The notes under the pieces were generated by a model. The model searched no databases, was not told the origin of the DNA, and was given only the letters and a program-made list of their open reading frames with translations. Positions 1 through 8,056 of a DNA stretch of 49,377 nt are shown here, one piece after another. The stretch is from JAOAIV01 sp038849555 (GTDB lineage Archaea; Thermoproteota; Bathyarchaeia; Bathyarchaeales; Bathycorpusculaceae). Numbering within the stretch: the stretch's first letter is position 1; the number at the start of each line of letters is the position of its first letter. Both the position numbers and the translations under genes were made by a program. The stretch is taken from positions 1 through 49,377 of the forward strand of contig JAWCMT010000008.1 in assembly GCA_038849555.1 (NCBI GenBank). The letters run 5' to 3'.

Positions 1-1
1 G

Positions 2-109
2 ATGCTGGCGACGCTTGGGTTGGAGTTTAAAGCGTTGGACCCAAAAAAATGCGCTCAGATTTTAAGGAAAGCAGAGACCGCGAAGCTGGAAGACTTCTTC
101 AAGCAATAA
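2..109 (+). CDS. C-terminal end of an unidentified protein (5' truncated)
   Basis: An open frame enters from the left edge and ends at TAA (107-109). The last residues are Lys/Glu-rich (ending LEDFFKQ). An ATG occurs at position 2, but nothing shows that it is the start; more likely this is the tail of a longer gene. It lies 49 bp upstream of the pyrophosphatase on the same strand. The piece is too short to assign a family. Confidence 0.45.
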   Translation: MLATLGLEFKALDPKKCAQILRKAETAKLEDFFKQ

Positions 110-158
110 CGTTAAATCATTCCAGCGGCTTCTTGCCTTCTATGGTGAAAGGGCGAAA

Positions 159-692
159 ATGAATCTTTGGAAAAACATTCCAGCAGGAGACAAGCCTCCA
201 GCACACCTGAACATGGTTATTGAGGTGACAAGTGCTTCCCGCGACAAGTACGAGTACAGGCCAGAATGGGAAGCCTTCGTGTTGGACAGGATAATTCCTT
301 CATCAGTAATTTTCCCGGTGGAATACGGGTTTGTTCCGCAAACATGGATGGATGATGAGGACCCGTTGGATATTATGGCTTTAAGCTTTGAGCCGCTGGA
401 AGTTGGCGCCATAGCCAAAGTACGCGTAATAGGCGCCTTGATAATCGAAGATGAGAATGGCGTAGACCCGAAAATTCTTTCAGTGCTTGAAAACGACAGA
501 CGCTTTGAAGGATACAAGGACATATCTGACATACATAAGCATGAGCTTGTGGAGATTCAGGAGTTCTTTGAAACCTACAAGCGCCTAGAGCCGCACAAGT
601 GGGCTAGGGCGAAGGAGTGGAAGAACGCCGCTGAAGCCATGAAAATCGTTGAGCAAGCCATGCGGAAATATCACGAATTAGACCTAAAATAG
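159..692 (+). CDS. ppa: Inorganic pyrophosphatase, family I (soluble)
   Basis: Hydrolyses PPi to two phosphates in the cytoplasm, pulling biosynthetic reactions such as aminoacylation and nucleic acid synthesis forward. At 177 residues it has the normal family I length. The metal-binding signature is seen as DEDPLD at residues 66-71; the middle Glu is slightly off the usual small or acidic residue. The VEYGFVP segment before it (residues 54-60) and a later DxxxDPK stretch are also typical. The ATG lies in 'gcgaaaATGAATC'. The stop is TAG, which shows that TAG works as an ordinary terminator in this genome. The gene stands alone, with a divergent or convergent neighbour on each side apart from the partial gene upstream. 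Confidence 0.95.
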   Translation: MNLWKNIPAGDKPPAHLNMVIEVTSASRDKYEYRPEWEAFVLDRIIPSSVIFPVEYGFVPQTWMDDEDPLDIMALSFEPLEVGAIAKVRVIGALIIEDENGVDPKILSVLENDRRFEGYKDISDIHKHELVEIQEFFETYKRLEPHKWARAKEWKNAAEAMKIVEQAMRKYHELDLK

Positions 693-796
693 TCGCAGTC
701 CAGCGGAGCACTGTGGCTATTAGTGCTTACGAACCGTTTTTGCTTAGCCGTTTCGATCACCGAAAAACGTAATGTCCACTGCAACTTGCTTATCGC

Positions 797-820
797 TTAA
801 ACTAAAAATAAGAAAAAGGG
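797..820 (-). terminator. T-rich terminator of the secreted two-gene operon
   Basis: Read on the minus strand, the TAG stop at 821 is followed at once by T-rich blocks (CCCTTTTTC, TTATTTTTAG). This is the usual form of an archaeal intrinsic or FttA-assisted terminator. There is no strong stem. Confidence 0.45.
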
Positions 821-1918
821 CTATTTGCGTCTTTTCTTTAAGACCCCTGTAGTTACGGCAACTGCTGTTACGGTTACAGCTGCTCCAATTATAATGTATG
901 CAGCAAGCGACGACTCGAATTCGCAGTGTTTAGTGTCAGAGGAAGCCGAAAGGTTAGGAGATGCAACTGAGGGCGAATTTGCGTCAGGAACAACTCCATA
1001 ATATCCTGTTGTCTTGCAGTAGGCGATTTCGCCTGTATCAGCCCGCATATACACTTCAACGCCTGTAATGCTATACACTTCTGGGTCAGCAACAAACCAA
1101 ACATACCAGTAAGGATAACTCGTAAAGTTTGCTGTGCCAACCTGAAGACGCACCATCAAGGGCGCTTCCTTTACGCGAAACGGAAATACCGCCCATCTAT
1201 CTCCAACCCAGATGGTTACGTTAGTAATAGTTTTGGCTTTCTCCAAAGATATGCGCACGGCTTCTTCCTGCGAAATATTCACGTCTGCACTGCCTATACG
1301 GTAAAAGCTTGTTTCGTCCACAAAATCGTCTACTATACCGTTGTTTAAGCTAAGGCTTAACCCTGTAGGAAATTCGAGACCGTTGACTATGCGCACCCAA
1401 TCAATATAATTGCCTGTTATCCTCATTTTCAAGTTGCCCTTTGTTATATTCATAGCCTTTATTTCAGCGACATCGCCCAAGATATTTAGTGCTTCTTGAA
1501 TTATTGACGACTTTGAGTATGCTTGGTATCTTTGTAGCATGCCTTTAACTGCATCCAACTTGTTGGCAGGTAATGGCTGAGCGTAAAGCGGGAAACCCTC
1601 TAGCGGATCTATAGACCATCGAATCAGAATATGGTTTGCAAACGTAATCATAACTCGCATTTTGCTTCCAGCATATTCTAGAGTATAATCAACATATTCC
1701 CGAAAAAGACCATTATAAATTTCCGAGTTGTAATTGTAGAGTTCCGCGTCATACTTCGTCATGTCAAGCCCTATAACGTTCCCAACGAAAGAAAGAGCTC
1801 TATTTTCAACTTCAGCACTTAACTCTTCTGAGTATACCTCAAGCATTTGTAGAAATGAAAAAACAAAGATCAAGGTTAGAGCTAAAAGCGCCATGAATTT
1901 TTTCTTAGCAATCTTCAT
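821..1918 (-). CDS. Secreted, C-terminally membrane-anchored protein with a PepSY-like region
   Basis: About 365 residues when read from the ATG at 1918. That ATG overlaps the stop of the upstream gene (TAATG), so the two are translationally coupled. The N-terminus is a signal peptide (Lys-rich MKIAKKK, then a 17-residue hydrophobic core). The C-terminus has one membrane helix (about residues 335-358) followed by KKRRK, giving an outside domain with a cytosolic tail. Around residues 270-305 there is a PepSY/propeptide-like pattern (PYWYVWFVAD followed by VYMRADTGEI). Such domains often inhibit or chaperone secreted peptidases, which fits the caspase-like gene just upstream. A longer reading frame extends to 1981 but would start inside the upstream gene and bury the signal peptide. 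The function is inferred from context only. Confidence 0.7.
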   Translation of the reverse strand: MKIAKKKFMALLALTLIFVFSFLQMLEVYSEELSAEVENRALSFVGNVIGLDMTKYDAELYNYNSEIYNGLFREYVDYTLEYAGSKMRVMITFANHILIRWSIDPLEGFPLYAQPLPANKLDAVKGMLQRYQAYSKSSIIQEALNILGDVAEIKAMNITKGNLKMRITGNYIDWVRIVNGLEFPTGLSLSLNNGIVDDFVDETSFYRIGSADVNISQEEAVRISLEKAKTITNVTIWVGDRWAVFPFRVKEAPLMVRLQVGTANFTSYPYWYVWFVADPEVYSITGVEVYMRADTGEIAYCKTTGYYGVVPDANSPSVASPNLSASSDTKHCEFESSLAAYIIIGAAVTVTAVAVTTGVLKKRRK

Positions 1919-2898
1919 TATCCAATCACTCCTAGGATGTTGTTTCCGTCGCCGTAGACGCGCATTCGACATTTCCACCACTGCCCTTGTGCATATTCAT
2001 CCCAACCCCAATAGAGATCGTTGCCTGGAGCATTGAATTTACTCATTCCAACACCCATGTCAGCTGTTGCATAATCGAGAGCCTCCTTTATCGACCGTTG
2101 ATTGATTAGTGCATGATAGTAGAAGCGTCTTATGAAATCGCCATAGTTATTTGTAGGATGACCCTCGAAGGATGCCGTGAGCAGCTTTGACATGTTTTCA
2201 AAGCCTATGTAGCAGAAGTTGCTACTCTCAATAGGAGGATCATAGCCTGTTTTGTCTAGACCTGTAGTTTGTGTCCAAGCGTAAGGCATACCTACCCATC
2301 CTGTTCCGTGAGCCGAATCGTAATAGCCATAGCATAACTGCCCAGTAAGCGGATTAATGAATAGGTCTCCATTTGTGCAAGTCCAAATCATAGTAAAATA
2401 ATGCTTGGCACCACCATGAGGATACATCGCAAAATCGATAACTCCTGTATATTCTCCGCTATCGCCGTAGTAAGCATAATGTCTAACGTAGCCATCAATA
2501 ACCCAGATAGGCCCAGGTGCACCAGGAGGCCACTCGTAATGTCCGTAAGGATACATATATGGAAACATATGCCCAACATGGAAAGTAGCCAGATAATCAT
2601 AGCTACCTGAACTCTTCACCGAATCAGAACACTGATAAACATTTGATGCGTATGTGTCAGGGCCAAAAAAATTGTTCGCCGCCCAAGTCGGATATTTTTG
2701 CTCAAAAAGTCCTCGTATGTCCATGCAAAGATAGCCCATCTCTGCTACCTCAGGGTATTCTTGCCCATAGCGGGAACCCCAAGTCACACCAACATGCTAG
2801 ACACCTTGCGCAACCGCTGAAAACGACGTTACACGCCCTGATAGCGTCACAACAAGCAAAAGCAGCAGTGCGCATGTAGCTATACGAGTTATCTTCAT
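1918..2898 (-). CDS. Secreted caspase-like (clan CD, C25-type) protein interrupted by one in-frame TAG
   Basis: From the ATG at 2898 (GAGG Shine-Dalgarno just upstream) the frame encodes a clear signal peptide: MKITR, a Leu/Val-rich core, and a possible SAVA cleavage site. It then meets a single TAG at 2797-2799 (codon 34). The same frame continues without a stop to 1918. An apparent GTG start at 2787 would give a 289-residue protein with no signal peptide. The body shows clan CD-like features: an ATFHVGH segment (His 107 and 110, counting from 2898), then MIWTCTNG with a candidate catalytic Cys 174, then YIGF and SIKEALDYA, as in C25-like C-terminal halves. The TAG could be a nonsense mutation, a sequencing error or a read-through codon. 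Family assignment is by motif only, and the next gene is coupled by TAATG. Confidence 0.6.
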
Positions 2899-3132
2899 TC
2901 ATTTTCGCCTCGTATAATTAATGCATGCACTCGGTTATATCTACGAAGTTAAATCTTATAAAATTTTCCCTATAAACCATCTTATCGTATACAAAATTAT
3001 TGAACCAAAGAGTGTTTTAAACAAACAATTGCAAAAAAACTTTGAGTTCCTCAACTTAAAAAGTATTTATCAAAAAAGTTAAATTCCAAATAAGCAGTAT
3101 CTGAAAAAACTAATCACAGAAACAAAAATTTT

Positions 3133-4773
3133 TTAAGCTAATTTCTGGCTTAGAACCTGCTGTTCCTTCTCGGATAACCAGCCCTCTTTCTGCAAGGCAT
3201 CTAATCCTCGCTTTATGCTCTCGCGCGTCACATCTTGCTTTAGCATGTTTAAGCTTTCACAGAGCTCCCGCAGTTCCGCTTCGAAAGCGGCATTCTGATA
3301 CGCAAGCACCTGAAGCGTATCCATTAGCGAAGTTACAACCTCAAAGCGTGGCGTGAGCAGCTGCTTAATTTTCGTCTTGCCCAATGCACCCTTGATTCTG
3401 GTGGAGAAGCCGAAGGCGTTTGCTTCTGAAGGCGGAAAGAACAAGTAGCGCTTTGCAGATTCCGCTTGATAGCAAGCCACATAAAAGGGAACATAGAACA
3501 AAACGACCTCTTTCAGCGGCAGCTCCTGCTTGATGCCGAGTTTTGCAAAGTTGTCCATGCATGTTTCGATTAACTTGGCGGCTCTGCCCAGCTGCTCAGT
3601 TATCAGCCTGGTCTGCTGCTCCAGCGTCTCCATCTCCTGCTTCAGAAGAACAAGTTTCGCGTCGCGTGAAGACTCAAGCTCCAGCAGCGGCTGCCGCGCT
3701 TCTTTAACTTTAGCCTCTGACTCGTTGCGTAGATTGAAGACTTCGAGGGATTTGCGTTCCTCCAAATCCTTAAGCGCCTTTTCTGCCTGCTCAAGCTTCT
3801 TTTCAATTTCAGAAAGCTCCTGCTTCATCTGATTAGCCTTTTCCTTCCACTTTTGCTCGCCAGCATAATCGTCTTTTTCCGCTCGGGTCTTGGCCTCCAA
3901 CTTGTAATGTTCAATTTTCGCAAGCGCCGCTTCACGAGACTTTTCAAGCTTCAGCTTTTCCTTCTGGAGAGCATGCTCCTGCTTCTCGTAATTCTTAGCC
4001 ACCTCAATGATTTTATGGTCATAATCCTCTCTAAGATGAGTAATCTTCGGCTCAATAAGCTCCTCCTGCGCCTTAATTTTCACGGCGAACTCGTCTCTGA
4101 CGGCCTTGGCTTTGCCGTGCAGCAGCTTAACGTAATGGCGAGTTGCCTTGTTTAGAAATTTCATGCACCAATAAAGCCTGTCACGATCAGCCTTGAGAGA
4201 TGAATGCACGCTTTTAAGCTCATCCAACGCAGCCGCAATCGGCGCTTCTTCCAGAAGAGGCGAAAGCAATGCCACGTTACTGTGCTGCTCGCTTATTTCT
4301 ACGGCTTCACGGCGGTAAACATCAAACTCCTTCAAAAACTCGGGCTCGCTGACTAAACCGTTTATTTGCATGCTCTTCTCTGTCGCTGGCGCCTGAAAAT
4401 AGTTAAGGTGGTCGGAGAGAAAAGCCAGATATGTCTCGCGTGTCTTCGCTCCTCTTTTAAGGTTCTCCATGAAGACGCCCACATCTGGAACAGCCGCATA
4501 AGGCAATGTGGATTTAGCCCTATTCAAGCCATCAAAAATCAGTGTGATTTCCTGCCATGGAAAAAGCCAGAGAGGATAACCTATTTGGGCGATGAAAACG
4601 ATTTTCTCTTCAGGTCGCGATGAAATGAGACCGCCGCCTTTTGCTCTTTCCTCCTCTGCAAACGCGAAAACGGCGGCCGATTCCAACTCGGCGGTGAAGG
4701 GTTCCTTACGGTTTTCTGAAAGAGCAGTAAACGGCAAAATAAACTCTTTGAGCGCCGAACCCGTTCCTGACAT
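3133..4773 (-). CDS. Long coiled-coil protein of unknown function next to nre
   Basis: A 546-residue cytosolic protein with no signal peptide. Residues 1-200 are globular and contain an IAQIGYPLWLFPW segment. Residues about 200-400 are an extended coiled coil, rich in Glu/Lys/Leu heptads. Residues 400-546 form a second globular part, with a hydrophobic VVLFYVPFYVACY stretch and a helical end that resembles a winged helix (RGLDALQKEGWLSE). The ATG at 4773 has a GAGGGA ribosome site. It follows nre by 55 bp on the same strand, so a role with that repair factor is possible. I do not recognise a named family. The architecture suggests a dimeric scaffold or clamp, but that is inference. Confidence 0.75.
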   Translation of the reverse strand: MSGTGSALKEFILPFTALSENRKEPFTAELESAAVFAFAEEERAKGGGLISSRPEEKIVFIAQIGYPLWLFPWQEITLIFDGLNRAKSTLPYAAVPDVGVFMENLKRGAKTRETYLAFLSDHLNYFQAPATEKSMQINGLVSEPEFLKEFDVYRREAVEISEQHSNVALLSPLLEEAPIAAALDELKSVHSSLKADRDRLYWCMKFLNKATRHYVKLLHGKAKAVRDEFAVKIKAQEELIEPKITHLREDYDHKIIEVAKNYEKQEHALQKEKLKLEKSREAALAKIEHYKLEAKTRAEKDDYAGEQKWKEKANQMKQELSEIEKKLEQAEKALKDLEERKSLEVFNLRNESEAKVKEARQPLLELESSRDAKLVLLKQEMETLEQQTRLITEQLGRAAKLIETCMDNFAKLGIKQELPLKEVVLFYVPFYVACYQAESAKRYLFFPPSEANAFGFSTRIKGALGKTKIKQLLTPRFEVVTSLMDTLQVLAYQNAAFEAELRELCESLNMLKQDVTRESIKRGLDALQKEGWLSEKEQQVLSQKLA

Positions 4774-4828
4774 CCGTTTCCCTCGAGAGTAAATGGTGCA
4801 TGTGCCATTTAAAAATTTGTCACAAAAC

Positions 4829-6175
4829 CTATGGTCTACCAGAGAAAAAGTCTGAAAGCTTCTTTTGGAAGAGCGCCTTCTTTAAAAGCTCACTTTGCAT
4901 TACCCATCGTCGCAGGGGAATCTCGAATCTGCTGCTGATGAACTGTAACGCCTCGTTTAAGCTTTTGAAAAGCTGTGGTTTCTGCCGCATGGCGTTCCGC
5001 ACATTCTCGCGCACTTGCCAGACGCCGACGGGCATTATGTAGCCTGGCCGCGCTTCACGCAACACAATCACGGTGGCTTGCCGCCGCTCTTTAACCAGTT
5101 GCTCACAAACTGCTAAACGCGCAGAGTAATAGCAGCCGCCAATCTGCGCATAAGTTGTCCTTCCATCTCTGCCTTCCCAATCTGAAAAAATCAACGTGCT
5201 ATTCCCACGCGGATTCCACACTGTTCCTGGGTACCATGCCTCCATGGATTCGTAGCCCCAAGCGTCAGGAATCATCAGAACCTCAAACACATTGTCCAGG
5301 TAAACGGATTCATAAACGCGGTATTCGCTTATCTCAGGGAAAGCTTTCACCTGCTCGATTAAGGCCTTCGAGATGATGTCGTCCACGGCGGTTATGCTCC
5401 AGCGGGTCGGCACCAGACGCCTGTTCTTCTCGATGCCGAAGGCGCCGACGCTGAAGGCACGCTGAATCTTTGTAACCATGACGCCGCGGTTGTAAAGCTC
5501 CAACACGGCTTCAGTAGCGCGCAGGTCAGTATCATAGTAAGCTTTCTCGATTCTGCTATCAAACCGTGCATTGCCCAAGCGCATGTCTCGTATGGGCGCG
5601 GACGGCCCGAAAGGCTGAACATCATCATCCATGAAAAGGAAGCCGCGAGGTTTTTTTGTGAGGTTTAATTCAAGGTCAACGCTGTTTTCTGCAAGCGCTA
5701 ACTCCCGCGTTTTCTCAGCTATCTTGCCAGCCTGCTCAAACTTTTCAACGTGAACACGGTGCTTGCCGCGGATAAGCAGCGAGCGGAAGCCCACGATTTC
5801 ATCAATCGACCGACCGAACCACTGTTCGGGCAAGTCGTAGAGGCTGGTGTCCTCGTGGACCGGCGGCACAAGAGGCCCCGCGTACACGTAGGGATAGCCA
5901 ATTCGCCCGATGAATACGCTGGGCGGCGAGACGCCTGCAATGTCTTCGCTTGCCATAAGCGGCACACTTTTCAGGTAATAGTTGACTTTCACCATTATTG
6001 GACAGCGTGTTTTCCCGCAGAGAAACCTAGAGCCCTTACAGAGTACGCATGGGCTGCTTCTTGAAGCACGCGTAACTATGCTTTCTTCAACGGCAGAATT
6101 GTTGCTTCGCTTTATCATGTCCATTATCCAATTGCTTGATGCATTGTGGAGTGTGGATGGCAGTGGCATAGTCAT
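4829..6175 (-). CDS. nre: Nre family archaeal DNA-repair protein with PCNA-binding tail
   Basis: About 448 residues. In the numbering of the longer TTG-start form (450 residues, start 6181), Cys45, 48, 55 and 60 form an N-terminal zinc-knuckle-like CxxC-x6-C-x4-C. It is followed by the conserved Nre core (IGRIGYPYVYAGPLVPP, then FMDDDVQPFGPSAP). The last residues read QKKLSDFF (439-446), a textbook PCNA-interacting peptide. Nre proteins in Haloferax act with PCNA in repair of mitomycin-type damage; the biochemical activity is not settled. The start is uncertain: TTG 6181, ATG 6175 and ATG 6169 are all in frame and no strong ribosome site decides between them. The stop is TAG. Confidence 0.9.
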   Translation of the reverse strand: MTMPLPSTLHNASSNWIMDMIKRSNNSAVEESIVTRASRSSPCVLCKGSRFLCGKTRCPIMVKVNYYLKSVPLMASEDIAGVSPPSVFIGRIGYPYVYAGPLVPPVHEDTSLYDLPEQWFGRSIDEIVGFRSLLIRGKHRVHVEKFEQAGKIAEKTRELALAENSVDLELNLTKKPRGFLFMDDDVQPFGPSAPIRDMRLGNARFDSRIEKAYYDTDLRATEAVLELYNRGVMVTKIQRAFSVGAFGIEKNRRLVPTRWSITAVDDIISKALIEQVKAFPEISEYRVYESVYLDNVFEVLMIPDAWGYESMEAWYPGTVWNPRGNSTLIFSDWEGRDGRTTYAQIGGCYYSARLAVCEQLVKERRQATVIVLREARPGYIMPVGVWQVRENVRNAMRQKPQLFKSLNEALQFISSRFEIPLRRWVMQSELLKKALFQKKLSDFFSGRP

Positions 6176-6181
6176 CTTCAA

Positions 6182-6568
6182 AATGGATGTAGCGGCTTCT
6201 TATTTTTATCGCAGTTAAAAGCGGCAAAAATTGAAGGCGCGCTGCCTAAAAAATATTGGAAAACTATACATCAAAATGCTAAAAAGTAAGCATTGAAGGT
6301 AAAAAGCGCTATCAGCTAGCGCATGGCAAACCTAGAAGAAATGCGGGGGAGAAAGCTGAAAAACCATTTCGCGGGAATGCTTGTGATAAAGCTTACAAAG
6401 CCTAAGATGTTACGACAGGAGTTAGCAGCAGCCTCTTTGCGGCCCTCGGTTTCCATTTTAACACTACAAAACAACTGCTGTCAAAGCAATACGTGGTTAA
6501 TTCTACACTATTTCATTATGCCTTAACAAAAGCTTTCCTATAGCAACAGAAAAAACTGTAGAGCAAAA
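6182..6568. other. Gene-poor stretch between nre and tRNA-Asp, with one small hairpin
   Basis: No convincing gene is present. A perfect inverted repeat occurs at 6306-6322 (GCGCTA, 5-nt loop, TAGCGC). A 67-codon frame begins directly after it at 6323, but its second half looks random, so I do not call it. The promoter of nre should lie at the left end of this stretch. The rest is A/T-rich and unremarkable. Confidence 0.4.
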
Positions 6569-6646
6569 TGGCGCCCAGGCCGGGATTTGAACCCGGGTCT
6601 AGCGGGCGACAGCCGCTTATACTAGACCGGACTATACTACCTGGGC
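6569..6646 (-). tRNA. tRNA-Asp (anticodon GTC), CCA encoded
   Basis: Read on the minus strand, the acceptor stem is GCCCAGG/CCTGGGC with discriminator G and an encoded CCA (6569-6571). The anticodon arm is AGCGG-CTGTCGC-CCGCT, giving anticodon GTC, and the T arm is CCGGG-TTCAAAT-CCCGG. The D stem (GTAT/GTAT) is weak, with two G-U pairs. No intron is present. A TATA-like TTAAATAA lies roughly 45 nt upstream on the minus strand. Confidence 0.95.
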
Positions 6647-6685
6647 TGTCAAACGCCTAAGATGCGAAATGGATAATGCGGATTT

Positions 6686-6699
6686 TGCTTATTTAAGCT
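6686..6699. promoter_or_regulatory. TATA-like box between tRNA-Asp and cbiB
   Basis: The sequence GCTTATTTAAGC reads as an archaeal TATA box on both strands. On the minus strand it sits about 40-45 nt upstream of tRNA-Asp. On the plus strand it would place a start near 6720, upstream of the 54-bp repeat element and cbiB. Assigned by pattern only. Confidence 0.3.
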
Positions 6700-6750
6700 T
6701 ATCTTGACAATTACCGAGTATATTTGCTTAAGCCCGCAGCAGCCTGCCTT

Positions 6751-6804
6751 CATATTTGGCGGCTAATAGCCAATCAATGCAGAAAACAATAGAGGGGGAC
6801 TACC
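6751..6804 (+). repeat. Copy A of a 54-bp two-copy intergenic element
   Basis: Without gaps, 42 of 54 positions match 44218-44271. The best conserved parts are ATTTGGCG, TGCAGAAA and ATAGAGGGGG. Within it, an ATG at 6778 opens a 17-codon frame (MQKTIEGDY and onward, stop TAA at 6829-6831). The other copy opens the same frame with TTG (LQKPIEGVY). Here the element lies about 100 bp upstream of cbiB and downstream of tRNA-Asp. The element type is unknown: it may be a decayed gene end, a leader peptide or a small RNA. Confidence 0.55.
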
Positions 6805-6910
6805 TTAGACACGCCAAGCTTGCCCATTAAGGATGGAGGACGCGTGATAATCGATACAGATAAATTCTGCACTCCTCAGAAGTTTAGCCATCTCAGCATT
6901 CGTGGTTTGC

Positions 6911-7888
6911 ATGATAGCCGTGGCATTAGCCGTTTCCATCCTCCTGTTGGCAATAGCATTAGACCTGCTGCTTGGAGATCCATCACCGAATTACCCCGAG
7001 AAGATGGCATTCAAACTGCATCCGGCCGTGCTCATGGGCACGTTCACCAAGAAGCTGGAGCCGCATTTTAAGGATTCAAACCCGAAAGTGGCTAAACTGA
7101 AAGGCGCCCTTTTAGCCTTAACAATAATAGCCGCTTTCACGTTACCTGTTTTCCTCGGCCTATGGGCAGCTTACGCCTTCTTAAGCGCAATAGCCTACGC
7201 CATCTTCGGCATAATACTCTTGAAGTTTACGATTTGCATAAAACTTGAAACCGACTGGGCAAAAGCAGCAGCCAAAGCCATCGCAGCAAACGACCTAAAC
7301 GAAGCCAAAAAATACTCGCACTTCTCGCGTAGAGATTCCACAAACCTGACTGGCCCGCAAATCAGCTCCGCAGTCATCGAATCAATGGCGGAAAACCTAA
7401 TCGACTTCAAAATCTCACCTGTACTTGCATACTCGCTCTTCGGCGTTTCAGGCGCAATAGCCTTCAAAGCCATCAACACGCTCGACGGCATGGTCGGCTT
7501 CAAAGACAGCGAACACATCCACACAGGCTGGTTCAGCGCAAACCTTGACACAGTGGTCAACTATGTCCCAGCACGATTAACCGCCCTACTCATAGTGATA
7601 GCCGCCGCTATGCTCGGCGAAGACCACAAAAACGCATGGAAAATCGCCTGCCGAGACCACGCCAAAACGCCCAGCAGAAACCACGGCTGGCCAATGGCCG
7701 CTATGGCCGGAGCATTACGCGTGCAGCTGGAGAAGCCGGGACAATACATTCTCGGCGACCAAATTGAACCGCTTACACCAGACAAGATACTAAAGGCACT
7801 AAAAATCAGGAATGCAGCGCTACTTTTATGCCTGTTACTAAGCCTGCTGATAATTTTGCTTACGAGAATGTACTTTTTCCCCTATTAG
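6911..7888 (+). CDS. cbiB: Adenosylcobinamide-phosphate synthase (CbiB/CobD family)
   Basis: An integral membrane enzyme that attaches the aminopropanol linker (or its phosphate) to adenosylcobyric acid in cobamide synthesis. The family signatures are clear: the LDLLLGDP stretch after the first helix, HPAVLMG, the SRRDSTNLTGPQISSAVIES segment (where the family usually has SRD), SPVLAYSLFGVSGAIAFKAINTLDGMVG over several helices, and PSRNHGWPMAAMAGAL near the end. Length (about 325 residues) and 5-6 membrane helices are normal. I use ATG 6911; a GTG at 6902 is also in frame. Neither start has a strong ribosome site. It fits a genome that uses corrinoids in methyl transfer and radical chemistry. 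Confidence 0.92.
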   Translation: MIAVALAVSILLLAIALDLLLGDPSPNYPEKMAFKLHPAVLMGTFTKKLEPHFKDSNPKVAKLKGALLALTIIAAFTLPVFLGLWAAYAFLSAIAYAIFGIILLKFTICIKLETDWAKAAAKAIAANDLNEAKKYSHFSRRDSTNLTGPQISSAVIESMAENLIDFKISPVLAYSLFGVSGAIAFKAINTLDGMVGFKDSEHIHTGWFSANLDTVVNYVPARLTALLIVIAAAMLGEDHKNAWKIACRDHAKTPSRNHGWPMAAMAGALRVQLEKPGQYILGDQIEPLTPDKILKALKIRNAALLLCLLLSLLIILLTRMYFFPY

Positions 7889-8056
7889 CCAAGGGGCTTG
7901 CTCAGCTGCAAAACCTATTAATCGCACGTTCTAAACTATTTTCTTCAAAAAAAGGACGCATAGAGGCATGGCTACGGCGGCTTCTTCGCAGCGGCAGATT
8001 CTCACAGCCAATTATCGCCTAATCAAAAATAAAACCGCAAAGTGCAGGTATAGCGT

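Noticed and set aside
1761..2036. Plus-strand frame across the junction of the secreted pair
   Set aside because: Antisense to two coupled genes; Arg/Ser-rich composition typical of a shadow frame.
2797..2799. Pyrrolysine as the explanation of the in-frame TAG
   Set aside because: No pyl genes or Pyl-dependent methylamine methyltransferases are in the window, and TAG ends several ordinary genes. Kept only as one option to test.
6323..6526. 67-codon plus-strand frame after a small hairpin
   Set aside because: No ribosome site, the second half looks random (many Cys, Gln, Leu without pattern), and the ATG lies at the hairpin edge.
6805..6910. Cobalamin riboswitch upstream of cbiB
   Set aside because: I could not find a B12-box-like core, and such riboswitches are rare in archaea.
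7828..8022. 64-codon plus-strand frame at the end of cbiB
   Set aside because: Mostly overlaps cbiB in another frame and shows no recognisable features.
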